Assembly (NCBI GenBank): GCA_026708265.1
Contig: JAPOVI010000444.1
Span: 1-47,800, forward strand
Length of the DNA stretch: 47,800 bases
Source: Acidobacteriota bacterium
GTDB taxonomy: Bacteria > Acidobacteriota > Vicinamibacteria > Vicinamibacterales > UBA8438
Direction of reading: 5' to 3'
Shown here: one piece after another, positions 1 through 7,068 of the stretch
Layout: each line of letters opens with the position of its first letter
Numbering within the stretch: the first letter of the stretch is position 1
The notes under the pieces: model-generated
The model's database searches: none
What the model was told of the DNA's origin: nothing
The model's input: only the letters and a program-made list of their open reading frames with translations
Made by a program: the position numbers and the translations under genes

Positions 1-1
1 A

Positions 2-1069
2 TCCTCAAGCCACTTGACCTGGCAGCTCAGCGAAACACACTTCCGCCACGGGCTGCTAGGCGTCGATCCAGAGTTGGCATGGCGTGATTGGCCCAGCAGG
101 TTGTTGCGAATCAAGAGCGTTCGCTTGGCGGACGACGTTGTCGCAGAGTACCGTCTCCGCGGTAAGTCGTATGAGGTCGCGGCCGAAGCGGGGCTGGATG
201 TCGAGTCCGGCGTGTTCTGGGTCAAGCGGAATCGGCAAGGGTCGCGCGCATTGTACCGGGCGCTCGCCGCCCAGCTTGTGTTCAAGCCTGCGGCTCGCCC
301 CTTGGACCTGACGGCCCTGGAACTGGTTCTGGACGCAGAAGTCGATGATCCGAGCTACGGTCGGCCGGCGCGTGTGTCGCGGTCGGCCGAGGGCGGAGTC
401 GAGACGGAGGGCGCCACCGAGGACGATGAACGCGAAGACGACGACAGCGAAGTCGGCGAAGCAATGTCTGGGCACGCGCCGTTCAAGCCCGACCCCGCGC
501 GAAACGTGCCCAGCCCGGGTCCCATTCCGGAAAGCGCGGGTGCAGGACCATCTGTGAAGGAGAAGGAGCGCGCAGGGGGCGCGGCGAAGTCGGAGGGCGG
601 TGGGGCCGGGGCGGCGACGCCGCGTCTCGAGAAGCTGCAGGTCAGCGATCTGAAAATCAATCAGTACGCGTTTCACTGCCAGATGTGCCTGTGCGTGAGG
701 TCGCCGCACGAACTGGCGCCGGCTGGGAGCTACATCGAGTCGGCGGAAGTGCGCCAGCGTGTGATTGAGGCCCACCACGTGGATTTGAGATCTGCGCGTG
801 GAGCCCGACACGCCGGCAACTTGATACTCCTGTGCAGGCTTCATCACCACAACTATGGCCGACGGCTCACGCGCGCCGCCGTGCTCGGGGCGTTGAAGAG
901 ACCACACGAGACCCGAACATTGTGCTTCGTCGGGCCTCCGGACACCAAGAAGATAACGGGCGAGGTCGTAGAGATTGAGATAACCGGAAAGGACGGAGAC
1001 AAGGTCAAGCTCTTCTTCACGGAACCGCATGCGAGCTTTTGGCGGTCTTTCGAGCCAAGCGATGCATGA
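2..1069 (+). CDS. HNH endonuclease-domain protein, 5' truncated by the window
   Basis: The C-terminal part is an HNH nuclease. Counting from the first possible start (TTG at 14), it has a CxxC zinc knuckle at C222/C225, the HH pair at 254-255, N269 in NLILLC and a closing CxxH at C274/H277. This fold cuts DNA with a single metal ion. An acidic, low-complexity linker (about 125-205) separates it from an N-terminal stretch I do not recognise with certainty; it resembles the tail of large ATPase proteins of defence islands, which is inference. No in-frame stop lies between base 2 and the TTG, so the gene probably begins outside the window. It is followed after 212 bases by a DNA glycosylase-like gene on the same strand. 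Restriction or defence is the likely setting, but no methyltransferase is visible here. Confidence 0.75.
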   Translation, partial: SSSHLTWQLSETHFRHGLLGVDPELAWRDWPSRLLRIKSVRLADDVVAEYRLRGKSYEVAAEAGLDVESGVFWVKRNRQGSRALYRALAAQLVFKPAARPLDLTALELVLDAEVDDPSYGRPARVSRSAEGGVETEGATEDDEREDDDSEVGEAMSGHAPFKPDPARNVPSPGPIPESAGAGPSVKEKERAGGAAKSEGGGAGAATPRLEKLQVSDLKINQYAFHCQMCLCVRSPHELAPAGSYIESAEVRQRVIEAHHVDLRSARGARHAGNLILLCRLHHHNYGRRLTRAAVLGALKRPHETRTLCFVGPPDTKKITGEVVEIEITGKDGDKVKLFFTEPHASFWRSFEPSDA

Positions 1070-1281
1070 TCATCCCTCTGGTCGACGATCTGTCCGCGAC
1101 ATGGTAGTCCGGCGACCGAGTCGATCAGCGTGCCCCGCGGAGGCGTCTGGAGGGCGACCGGCCGGCCCGACGCGGGGCCGCATCGGCGACGACGGCGAGC
1201 GGGACCGGCCGTGACGCGTGCGATAACGGCGGTAGCCTCCCTCGCCAGCCCCATGTAGCCCATTCGGGGCGAGCACCATCG

Positions 1282-2001
1282 ATGGAACCGAAGGCGATCG
1301 TGGAGCAACTCAAGGCATACGGCCAGACCCGTGCTGATTCCGACTGGAACGAGCTGGACGCGGAAACCCGAAGGCTCATTCGAAAGAGTCCTTTCGCGTT
1401 TCTGATCGCTGTAGCCTTCGATCGCGGCATGCCGTGGCAGAGGGTGTGGCGGATTCCGACGGAGATCAATCGCCAAGGGCTTCTGGATCCAGTGCTGTTG
1501 GCGTCCAAGAGTGAGATGGAGCTCATTGGGCTGCTGGACAGTCTGGCAGTGCGTCCCAGGTACGGCGCACGGCGAGGCGCCAGGACGTTGTCAGACGCGG
1601 CCAGATTGGTCCGGGAGCGGTTCGGCGGAGACGCCAGCGCCATCTGGAGGAACGCGTCTCCCGCCAAGGTGGAGAAGACACTGCAGGAGATCCACGGGGT
1701 CGGCGCCGGGATCGCGTCGATGGCCACGCGGATACTCCGGGACGACTTCGGCTGCTTCAAAGGGCAGGAGCGGCAGATCGACGTTAAACCGGATGTCCAC
1801 GTGGTACGCGTGTTCCGGCGTCTTGGGATCATCGATGGGAATTCCGCGACCGAGGCGGTACGGGCTGCTCGGCACCTGAACCCCGAGTTTCCGGGCCAAC
1901 TCGATTGGCCGGCGTGGCAGATCGGCCAGCATTGGTGCCACCAGACCAGACCGGACTGCGCCCGATGTCCGCTGACCGGTGACTGTGCGAAGCGGCTGTG
2001 A
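1282..2001 (+). CDS. endonuclease III-like HhH-GPD DNA glycosylase with 4Fe-4S cluster
   Basis: At 239 aa this is near the usual Nth length. A helix-hairpin-helix lies at 134-145 (LQEIHGVGAGIA), the presumed catalytic aspartate is D171 in KPDVHVVRV, and the iron-sulfur loop C219-x6-C226-x2-C229-x5-C235 is complete. Classical Nth has lysine in the hairpin (GVGRKTA), which makes it a bifunctional glycosylase/AP lyase. Here that position is glycine (G143), so a monofunctional, MutY- or mismatch-glycosylase-like activity is more likely. The segment between hairpin and aspartate is about ten residues longer than in Nth. It lies between an HNH nuclease gene and an ATPase/nuclease gene, so it could protect against or act with a restriction system rather than be the housekeeping enzyme. 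The substrate base is unknown. Confidence 0.85.
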   Translation: MEPKAIVEQLKAYGQTRADSDWNELDAETRRLIRKSPFAFLIAVAFDRGMPWQRVWRIPTEINRQGLLDPVLLASKSEMELIGLLDSLAVRPRYGARRGARTLSDAARLVRERFGGDASAIWRNASPAKVEKTLQEIHGVGAGIASMATRILRDDFGCFKGQERQIDVKPDVHVVRVFRRLGIIDGNSATEAVRAARHLNPEFPGQLDWPAWQIGQHWCHQTRPDCARCPLTGDCAKRL

Positions 2002-2207
2002 CTTCGCTTGCCGCACCGCTGGGTTACCCATAGGCGATTCCCGGCGGCTCGATGTACCAACGACGAATCGAGCGTCGAGGAAGGCCCAAAAGAGGCGTCC
2101 ACGATGGCCGCCCGGGCTTGGGAACGGGCGGAGCCGTGATCGCAATCCGCCGGCCGCGAATGGGTGAGACGCGTGGAAGACGGTCATAATCGCACACCGG
2201 CCGCGCC

Positions 2208-3758
2208 ATGACGAGACGCAAGCTTCCCATCGGCATCCAGACCTTCCGCACGCTTCGCGAGCAAGGATGCTACTACGTCGACAAGACCCGCTTCGCGAAG
2301 CGCCTGGCGGACGAAGGAGGCCGCTATTTCCTCTCGCGGCCACGGCGTTTCGGCAAGAGCCTGTTCCTCGACACGCTGAAGGAGCTGTTCGAGGGCAGCG
2401 AGCCGCTGTTCCGCGGCCTGGCCGTCCACGACCGCTGGGACTGGTCGGTCCGCCATGCCGTGGTTCGTCTGAGCTTCGGGGCAGGCGACTTCACGCAGCC
2501 CGACTATCTGCAGGAGGACCTCGCGGATCAACTGGAGGCCCACGAAGAACACGCCGGCGTCCCCGTGCGGGCGGCCAGCGCGGCGGTACGCCTGCGGCGT
2601 CTGATCACGGCGCTCAGCGAACGCACCGGCCGGGGCGTGGTGGTCCTGGTGGACGAGTACGACAAGCCGATCCTCGACGCCCTCGAGGATCCCGAACTCG
2701 CCCGCCGCAACCGCAACCTCCTGCGCGGGCTCTACGGGACCATCAAGGACTGTGACGCGCACGTCCGGTTCAGCTTCCTCACCGGCGTCAGCCGCTTCTC
2801 GAAGGCCGGCATGTTCTCGGGCCTCAACAGCCCGGAAGACCTGACCCTGAACCCCACGTACTCCGCCGTTTGCGGATACACCGAGGAGGACCTGGAAGCC
2901 GTGTTCGCGCCCGAGCTGCCGGGTCTCGACCGCGCGCAGATCCGGCGCTGGTACGACGGCTACAACTGGCTGGGGAAGGACAACGTCTACAACCCGTACG
3001 ACGTGCTGCTGCTGTTCAGGCAGCGCGAGTTCGAGGCCCACTGGTTCGAGACCGGCACGCCGGCCTTCCTGGTGAACACGCTGCGGGAGCGACGGGTGAG
3101 CTCCTTCGACCTGGAGGCGATGACCGGCGACCGCGCACTGTTGTCGAAGTTCGACGTGGGCGACGTCGGCACCGAGGCGCTGCTCTTCCAGTCCGGCTAT
3201 CTGACCATCAAAGGGGTCGAGCGAGACGCGGGAGGCGCGGCCCGCTACCGCCTGGGCTATCCGAACCAGGAGGTGCGCCAGAGCCTGAACGCGAGCCTGC
3301 TCGATGCCCTGGCCCCGAACGCCTCGGCGCAGCTCTCGAGCGGCGCGCGGTTTCGGGAGCTGCTGGCGACGAACGACTTCGCCGGCGTGGAGGTGCTGAT
3401 TCGGGCCCATTTCGACGGCATCCCGCATCAGTGGCACGTCCGGAACGACATCGCCGACTACGAGGGCTACTACGCCAGCGTGTTCTACTCGTGCCTCGCC
3501 GCCCTAGGGTTCGACGTGGTGGCCGAGGACAGCAGCGCCCGCGGGCGCGCGGACCTGACGCTGCGCTTCGGCGGCGCCGTGTACGTCTTCGAGTTCAAGG
3601 TGACGGAGCTGGCTGGCGCCGGCTCGGCGCTGTCGCAGTTGAAGGCGAGGGGCTACGCGGACAAGTACCGTGGACGTGGCACGCCGATCCACCTCGTCGG
3701 CATCGAGTTCAGCCGCGAGACGCGGACGCTCGCGGCGTTCGACGTGGAATCGGCTTGA
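2208..3758 (+). CDS. AAA-ATPase-like protein with C-terminal PD-(D/E)XK nuclease domain
   Basis: The N-terminus carries the signature of the AAA-ATPase-like family (PF09820): PIGIQTFRTLREQGCYYVDKT at the start, a Walker A-type loop RPRRFGKS at 44-51 and Walker B LVDEYDKP around D149-D152. The C-terminus matches the companion PD-(D/E)XK domain (PF08011), with D449 in GRADLTL and E462-F463-K464 in YVFEFKV as metal and catalytic residues. The length of 516 aa is typical. These proteins are often multicopy in genomes and rich in accessory regions; their role is unproven, and defence or mobile-element control is only suspected. The ATG at 2208 is the first in frame and gives the expected N-terminal motif. 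The gene converges with the LysR gene 30 bases downstream. Confidence 0.88.
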   Translation: MTRRKLPIGIQTFRTLREQGCYYVDKTRFAKRLADEGGRYFLSRPRRFGKSLFLDTLKELFEGSEPLFRGLAVHDRWDWSVRHAVVRLSFGAGDFTQPDYLQEDLADQLEAHEEHAGVPVRAASAAVRLRRLITALSERTGRGVVVLVDEYDKPILDALEDPELARRNRNLLRGLYGTIKDCDAHVRFSFLTGVSRFSKAGMFSGLNSPEDLTLNPTYSAVCGYTEEDLEAVFAPELPGLDRAQIRRWYDGYNWLGKDNVYNPYDVLLLFRQREFEAHWFETGTPAFLVNTLRERRVSSFDLEAMTGDRALLSKFDVGDVGTEALLFQSGYLTIKGVERDAGGAARYRLGYPNQEVRQSLNASLLDALAPNASAQLSSGARFRELLATNDFAGVEVLIRAHFDGIPHQWHVRNDIADYEGYYASVFYSCLAALGFDVVAEDSSARGRADLTLRFGGAVYVFEFKVTELAGAGSALSQLKARGYADKYRGRGTPIHLVGIEFSRETRTLAAFDVESA

Positions 3759-3788
3759 GTTGCGGCCGGCGACGGCGGCGGCCGGTGT

Positions 3789-4676
3789 CTAGCCCTCCCG
3801 CGCTACGGCCCGCGCGGCCCCCAGGAACGCGTCCGCGGCCTGCGACATCTCCCCAGAACGCCGGTACACCAGCCGCACCTGGCGGGCAAGCCGGAGCTGC
3901 GACACCCGGACGGCGGCGAGTTGACCGCGGGCGATCTCGGCCAGGGCGCAGCGCTTCGGGAGCAGGGCCACGCCGAGCCCCATCTCGACCGCCCGCTTGA
4001 TGCCGTCGAGGCTGGGAAGCGCGATCTGGATGTTGATGGCGGTGTGCCGCTGCTCGTAGAGCCGCAGGACGCGCTCGCGCGCCGGCGACGCCTCGTTGTG
4101 GGCGATCACCGTCTGGCGGCCGACCTCCTCCATCGTCACGCTGCTGCGCCGGGCGAACGGATGCCCCGGGTGGATCAGCATCGCCAGCTCGTCGTCCCCC
4201 AGCGGCAGCGAGCGGAGCCCGCGCTCGCGCGCGGGGAAGGTCAGCACCCCGAAGTCCAGCCCGCGGCCGAGCACCTCGCTCGGGATCTGGCGCGCCGACG
4301 AACGCCGCACCTCGACCCGCGCCTCCGGGTGCTCGGCGCGGAAGCGCTCGACGATTGGCAGCAGCACGTGCACGGCGCCCTCGTTCGCACCGATCAGCAC
4401 CCGGCCGCGCCGCAGCTCCTGCAGCTCGCGCACGGCGCCCTCGGCCTCCGCCTTGAGTTGGACCAGTCGCTGCGCGTAGCCGAGCAGGAGCTCCCCCGCC
4501 TCCGTCAGGCGGCCGCCCTTGGACGAGCGGTCGAACAGCCGCTCGCCGATCCCCTCCTCGAGACGCCGCACCGCCTGGCTGACGGCGGGCTGGGTGCGGT
4601 GCAGCCGCTCCGCCGCCCGCGAGAAGCTCCGTTCGGCGGCGACGGTGAGAAAGACCTGCAGTTCGGCGACGTCCAC
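3789..4676 (-). CDS. LysR-family transcriptional regulator
   Basis: The N-terminal winged helix-turn-helix is clear (VDVAELQVFLTVAAERSFS, then AERLHRTQPAVSQAVRRLEE and LFDRSSKGGRLTEAGE), followed by a periplasmic-binding-type effector domain with the usual LTTR spacing, about 295 aa in all. I chose the GTG at 4676 because a strong ribosome site (GAGGAGG) lies 4-5 bases before it and translation then begins exactly at the DNA-binding helix; an ATG at 4712 would add 12 unlike residues. About 70 bases upstream is an 11-bp interrupted palindrome of the T-N11-A type, the expected autoregulatory operator. LTTRs usually control a divergent neighbour, but here the upstream gene runs the same way, so the target is not evident. 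The effector is unknown. Confidence 0.9.
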   Translation of the reverse strand: MDVAELQVFLTVAAERSFSRAAERLHRTQPAVSQAVRRLEEGIGERLFDRSSKGGRLTEAGELLLGYAQRLVQLKAEAEGAVRELQELRRGRVLIGANEGAVHVLLPIVERFRAEHPEARVEVRRSSARQIPSEVLGRGLDFGVLTFPARERGLRSLPLGDDELAMLIHPGHPFARRSSVTMEEVGRQTVIAHNEASPARERVLRLYEQRHTAINIQIALPSLDGIKRAVEMGLGVALLPKRCALAEIARGQLAAVRVSQLRLARQVRLVYRRSGEMSQAADAFLGAARAVAREG

Positions 4677-4746
4677 GCGTCCCTCCTCGACACTGCCGCG
4701 GCCCGCCGGCACGGCGCCGACCGCTGTCCCACGGAGGCCCCGAGCC

Positions 4747-4775
4747 CGCAGCCATAACGATGGCTTATGGCTGCG
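4747..4775. promoter_or_regulatory. LysR-type operator, 11-bp inverted repeat
   Basis: CGCAGCCATAA and TTATGGCTGCG form a perfect 11-bp inverted repeat around a 7-base spacer. The core ATAA-N7-TTAT has the LTTR T-N11-A geometry. It lies 71 bases upstream of the LysR start, so binding by that LysR protein is inferred. Confidence 0.65.
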
Positions 4776-4874
4776 CTGCGCCGGCCAGCATACCGCACCG
4801 GCCTCGGGCCGCAGCGGGGAGGGCGGAGAGGACGGTACGGCGGAGGGCGGGAGCCGCCGGACTCCTTGCGGGAA

Positions 4875-4892
4875 GCCGCAGACTCCCGGCGC
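4875..4892 (+). repeat. degenerate copy of the REP-like element
   Basis: GCCGCAGACTCCCGGCGC matches the central block of the dispersed element (GCAGACTCCCGACGC). It ends one base from the stop codon of the lipoprotein gene, the same placement as the fuller copies. The 3' hairpin is lost. Confidence 0.4.
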
Positions 4893-4893
4893 T

Positions 4894-5436
4894 TCAGTCG
4901 ACGACGTAGCTGAAGAGCTTGAACTCGCCGTCGCGCTCGAGGATGGACCCGAAGAGGGGAAGGGTCAGCTCGTTGCCCTCCTCGTCGAGGAGGTCGAGGA
5001 CGGCTTCCCGGTGCACGCGATACGTCTCGTACGGCGTCGTCTCGCCCCGGAAGGCTACCCCGGCCAGCGTGTAGCGCCGTCCCCCGTGGCCCGCGACCAG
5101 ACGCCGCAGGGCGTTGGTGCTCTTCTGGTGGAGGTCGCCCCAGACGTAGTCGAACGGCAACCCGCGCTCCGGTCGGCTCGACGGCAGCTCCGGCCAGACG
5201 ACGGTGCGGAACTCCGACTCGGACAGGGCCAAGCTGGCGAGGTGGTCGGCGTCCTCATCCGCCAGCGCGGCCAGCACCGCGCGGCTGAGCTCGTCCGGCG
5301 ACGGGAAGGTCTGCTGGAGCGGGGACGGAGAGGATGGGCCGTCGCCCGAAGAGCACCCCCCGGCAACGAGACACACCGAGACCGCTGCCGCGACCACTGC
5401 GGCGGCCCGCCGTCTGTGGCGCAGAACGGAAGGCAT
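4894..5436 (-). CDS. predicted lipoprotein of unknown function
   Basis: From the ATG at 5436 the product is 180 aa. It has an arginine-rich N-region (MPSVLRHRRR), a hydrophobic stretch and a lipobox-like LVAGGC, so it is probably lipidated and exported. The mature part is charged (ALADEDADHLASLALSESEF, FDYVWGDLHQKSTNALRR, a conserved-looking LFSYVVD end) and matches no family I can name. The frame stays open upstream to 5589, but that stretch is read through two REP-like repeat copies, so I exclude it. The start codon itself lies inside repeat copy 1, and no good ribosome site is visible before it. The beta-helix gene lies upstream on the same strand, separated by the repeats. Confidence 0.7.
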   Translation of the reverse strand: MPSVLRHRRRAAAVVAAAVSVCLVAGGCSSGDGPSSPSPLQQTFPSPDELSRAVLAALADEDADHLASLALSESEFRTVVWPELPSSRPERGLPFDYVWGDLHQKSTNALRRLVAGHGGRRYTLAGVAFRGETTPYETYRVHREAVLDLLDEEGNELTLPLFGSILERDGEFKLFSYVVD

Positions 5437-5484
5437 CGGAGTCTCGCGCCAGCGCAAACTCCCGACGCGCCCGCCAGGGCACGC
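5418..5484 (+). repeat. REP-like element, copy 1
   Basis: The element runs from GGCGCAGAAC through GAGTCTCGCGCCAGCGCAAA and CTCCCGACGCGCCCGCCA to GGGCAC. The last part forms an imperfect GCGCCC/GGGCAC hairpin. It overlaps the first codons of the minus-strand lipoprotein gene and is followed directly by copy 2 in the same orientation. Confidence 0.65.
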
Positions 5485-5490
5485 CAGGCG

Positions 5491-5566
5491 TCCGCGCCGC
5501 AGAACGCTCGATGCAGCAGCACGTTGCTGCCCGCGCAGACTCCCGACGCGCCCGTCAGGGCGCGCT
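5491..5566 (+). repeat. REP-like element, copy 2, ending in a perfect hairpin
   Basis: This is the best copy, about 76 bp. It begins TCCGCGCCGCAGAACGC, has an inner GCAGCA/TGCTGC stem, then GCAGACTCCCGACG and a 7-bp perfect hairpin CGCGCCC-gtca-GGGCGCG at 5547-5564. The hairpin abuts the stop codon (5565) of the beta-helix gene on the minus strand, so it may serve as its terminator or as an mRNA 3'-end stabiliser. Confidence 0.7.
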
Positions 5567-6965
5567 AGTTGAGCGCGAAGTCGGTCCATCCCATGAACCA
5601 GTCGTCCTGACCCGATCCGGGCGGCCCGACGGCGCCGATGAAGTTCGCGATGTCGAAGAACCCGTCGTTCGGCGGGACCGCGGGCCGGACCATGCCGGTC
5701 AGGGCCGGCGACGTCTCGCGCGGAGCGAAGTTCCGCGTCGGATCGATCAGGTCGAAGGGACAGAAGGCGCAGAGGTACGACGGCGCTCCGAGGACCGGGT
5801 CCGTCAGGTAGACGTTCGGGGCGCCCGTCACGTACTCCATCGTGGGGACGGCGGCCTCCGCGTCGTCGTCGTCGGGCTTGAAGTTGTCGACGCAGCCCTC
5901 GACGATGCAGTTGCCGTAGACGATGCCGTGCTCCAGCGTCAGGTTGCCCTCGGTCACCTGGGCGTAGGTGGCCGTGTGATCGATGTCGATCGCCGCCTCC
6001 TTGAACCCGGTGATGATGAAGTTGCGAATGGTGGCCGCGGTGCCCTCGCGCAGCAGCATGCCGATGTCGCTCTCGTCGCCCGGGAAGTCGTAGGGATCGC
6101 CGATCAGCGTCACGTTGTAGAGGGTCGGGTCGGAACGCGGCGTCAGGTTGTTGTTGTCGCCGTTGTTGTCCGACTCGAAGCCGTTGTCGGCGTCGTCCCC
6201 CATCTGCATGGCGATCAGGAACTGGCCCTTGCCCTGCCAGCCGTCGGTCCAGTCGAAGCTGTCGTCGGCGATGGCGAAGCAGATGACGTGCTTCACCTCC
6301 ACGGTGCCGCCGAAGAACTCCAGGCCGTCGTCCTTGTTGAACTTGACCATGATGTGGTCGACCTCGGTCCGGCGGCCGACCCCCTGGAACGCGATGCCGT
6401 TCAGCTCGTTGTCGGGGCTGAACTCCGTGCCCGCGAACTCGACGCGCACGTAGTGGAGGTGCCCGCTGTCGTCGTCGGGATCGTCGCCGCCGTAGATCCC
6501 GGTACCGCCCTCACCCTCGCCCTGGCCGCCGGGCACGTTGAGGGGCGCGCGCCCGTTGATGATCAGGCCGCCCCAGTCCGCCCGCGCGCGCTCGCCCACC
6601 TCGACGTCGCTCGTCATCACGATCGGCGCCTCGGCCGTGCCGTTCGCCAGGATCTGCGCGCCCTGCGAGATGATGAGGGTGCCGTTAGTCTCCGAGCGCC
6701 CGAAAATCCGGGTGCCGGCCTCTATGGTCAGCCGGGCCGGCTCGTCGACGAACACGGCGCCGTCGAGCAGCCACAGCGTGTCCGCCGTGAACGTCGTGTC
6801 GCTGGTCAACCGGCCGCTGACGATGCACAGCGGCTGTTCGCCACCCTCGTCACAGGTGAAGTTCCCCTGCGTGGAGGCGACCTCGCCGCCCCACGGGGCA
6901 GCCGCGGCCAGGACACCCGCCGCAAGAGCACGGCAGGCCAGCCGCCGCATCGCGATCCCACTCAT
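5565..6965 (-). CDS. secreted parallel beta-helix protein, partner of the TonB receptor
   Basis: The product is 466 aa from the ATG at 6965, which has GGAGG eleven bases upstream; a further ATG lies at 6950. A signal peptide (MRRLACRALAAGVLAAAAPWG) is followed by repeated short strands with G-x-L/I-x-I patterns (LTIEAGTRIFG, GTLIISQGAQILANG, WGGLIINGRAP, LEFFGGTVEVKHV) typical of right-handed beta-helices. Aspartate-rich stretches (GDDPDDDSG, NKDDGLEF, SFDWTDGW) could bind calcium. Cysteines pair in short spacing (CIVEGC, CAFC), suggesting disulfides in the exported form. It lies 103 bases downstream of a TonB-dependent receptor on the same strand and is probably co-transcribed, as in many such pairs. 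The ligand is unknown; polysaccharide or metal capture at the cell surface is a guess. Confidence 0.75.
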   Translation of the reverse strand: MSGIAMRRLACRALAAGVLAAAAPWGGEVASTQGNFTCDEGGEQPLCIVSGRLTSDTTFTADTLWLLDGAVFVDEPARLTIEAGTRIFGRSETNGTLIISQGAQILANGTAEAPIVMTSDVEVGERARADWGGLIINGRAPLNVPGGQGEGEGGTGIYGGDDPDDDSGHLHYVRVEFAGTEFSPDNELNGIAFQGVGRRTEVDHIMVKFNKDDGLEFFGGTVEVKHVICFAIADDSFDWTDGWQGKGQFLIAMQMGDDADNGFESDNNGDNNNLTPRSDPTLYNVTLIGDPYDFPGDESDIGMLLREGTAATIRNFIITGFKEAAIDIDHTATYAQVTEGNLTLEHGIVYGNCIVEGCVDNFKPDDDDAEAAVPTMEYVTGAPNVYLTDPVLGAPSYLCAFCPFDLIDPTRNFAPRETSPALTGMVRPAVPPNDGFFDIANFIGAVGPPGSGQDDWFMGWTDFALN

Positions 6966-7068
6966 TGCTGATGGTTCCTCCGCTGTTCGATGGTTTCCGT
7001 TCGCCACTGATCCCCCTGTTGGCTGCCTTGACTCTCGCGTTGCGCGCACTGTTCCTGCCTCTCGCGCG

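Noticed and set aside
4505-5589. Overlapping frames and an N-terminal extension of the lipoprotein
   Set aside because: The extension reads through two repeat copies; a good lipoprotein signal begins at 5436.
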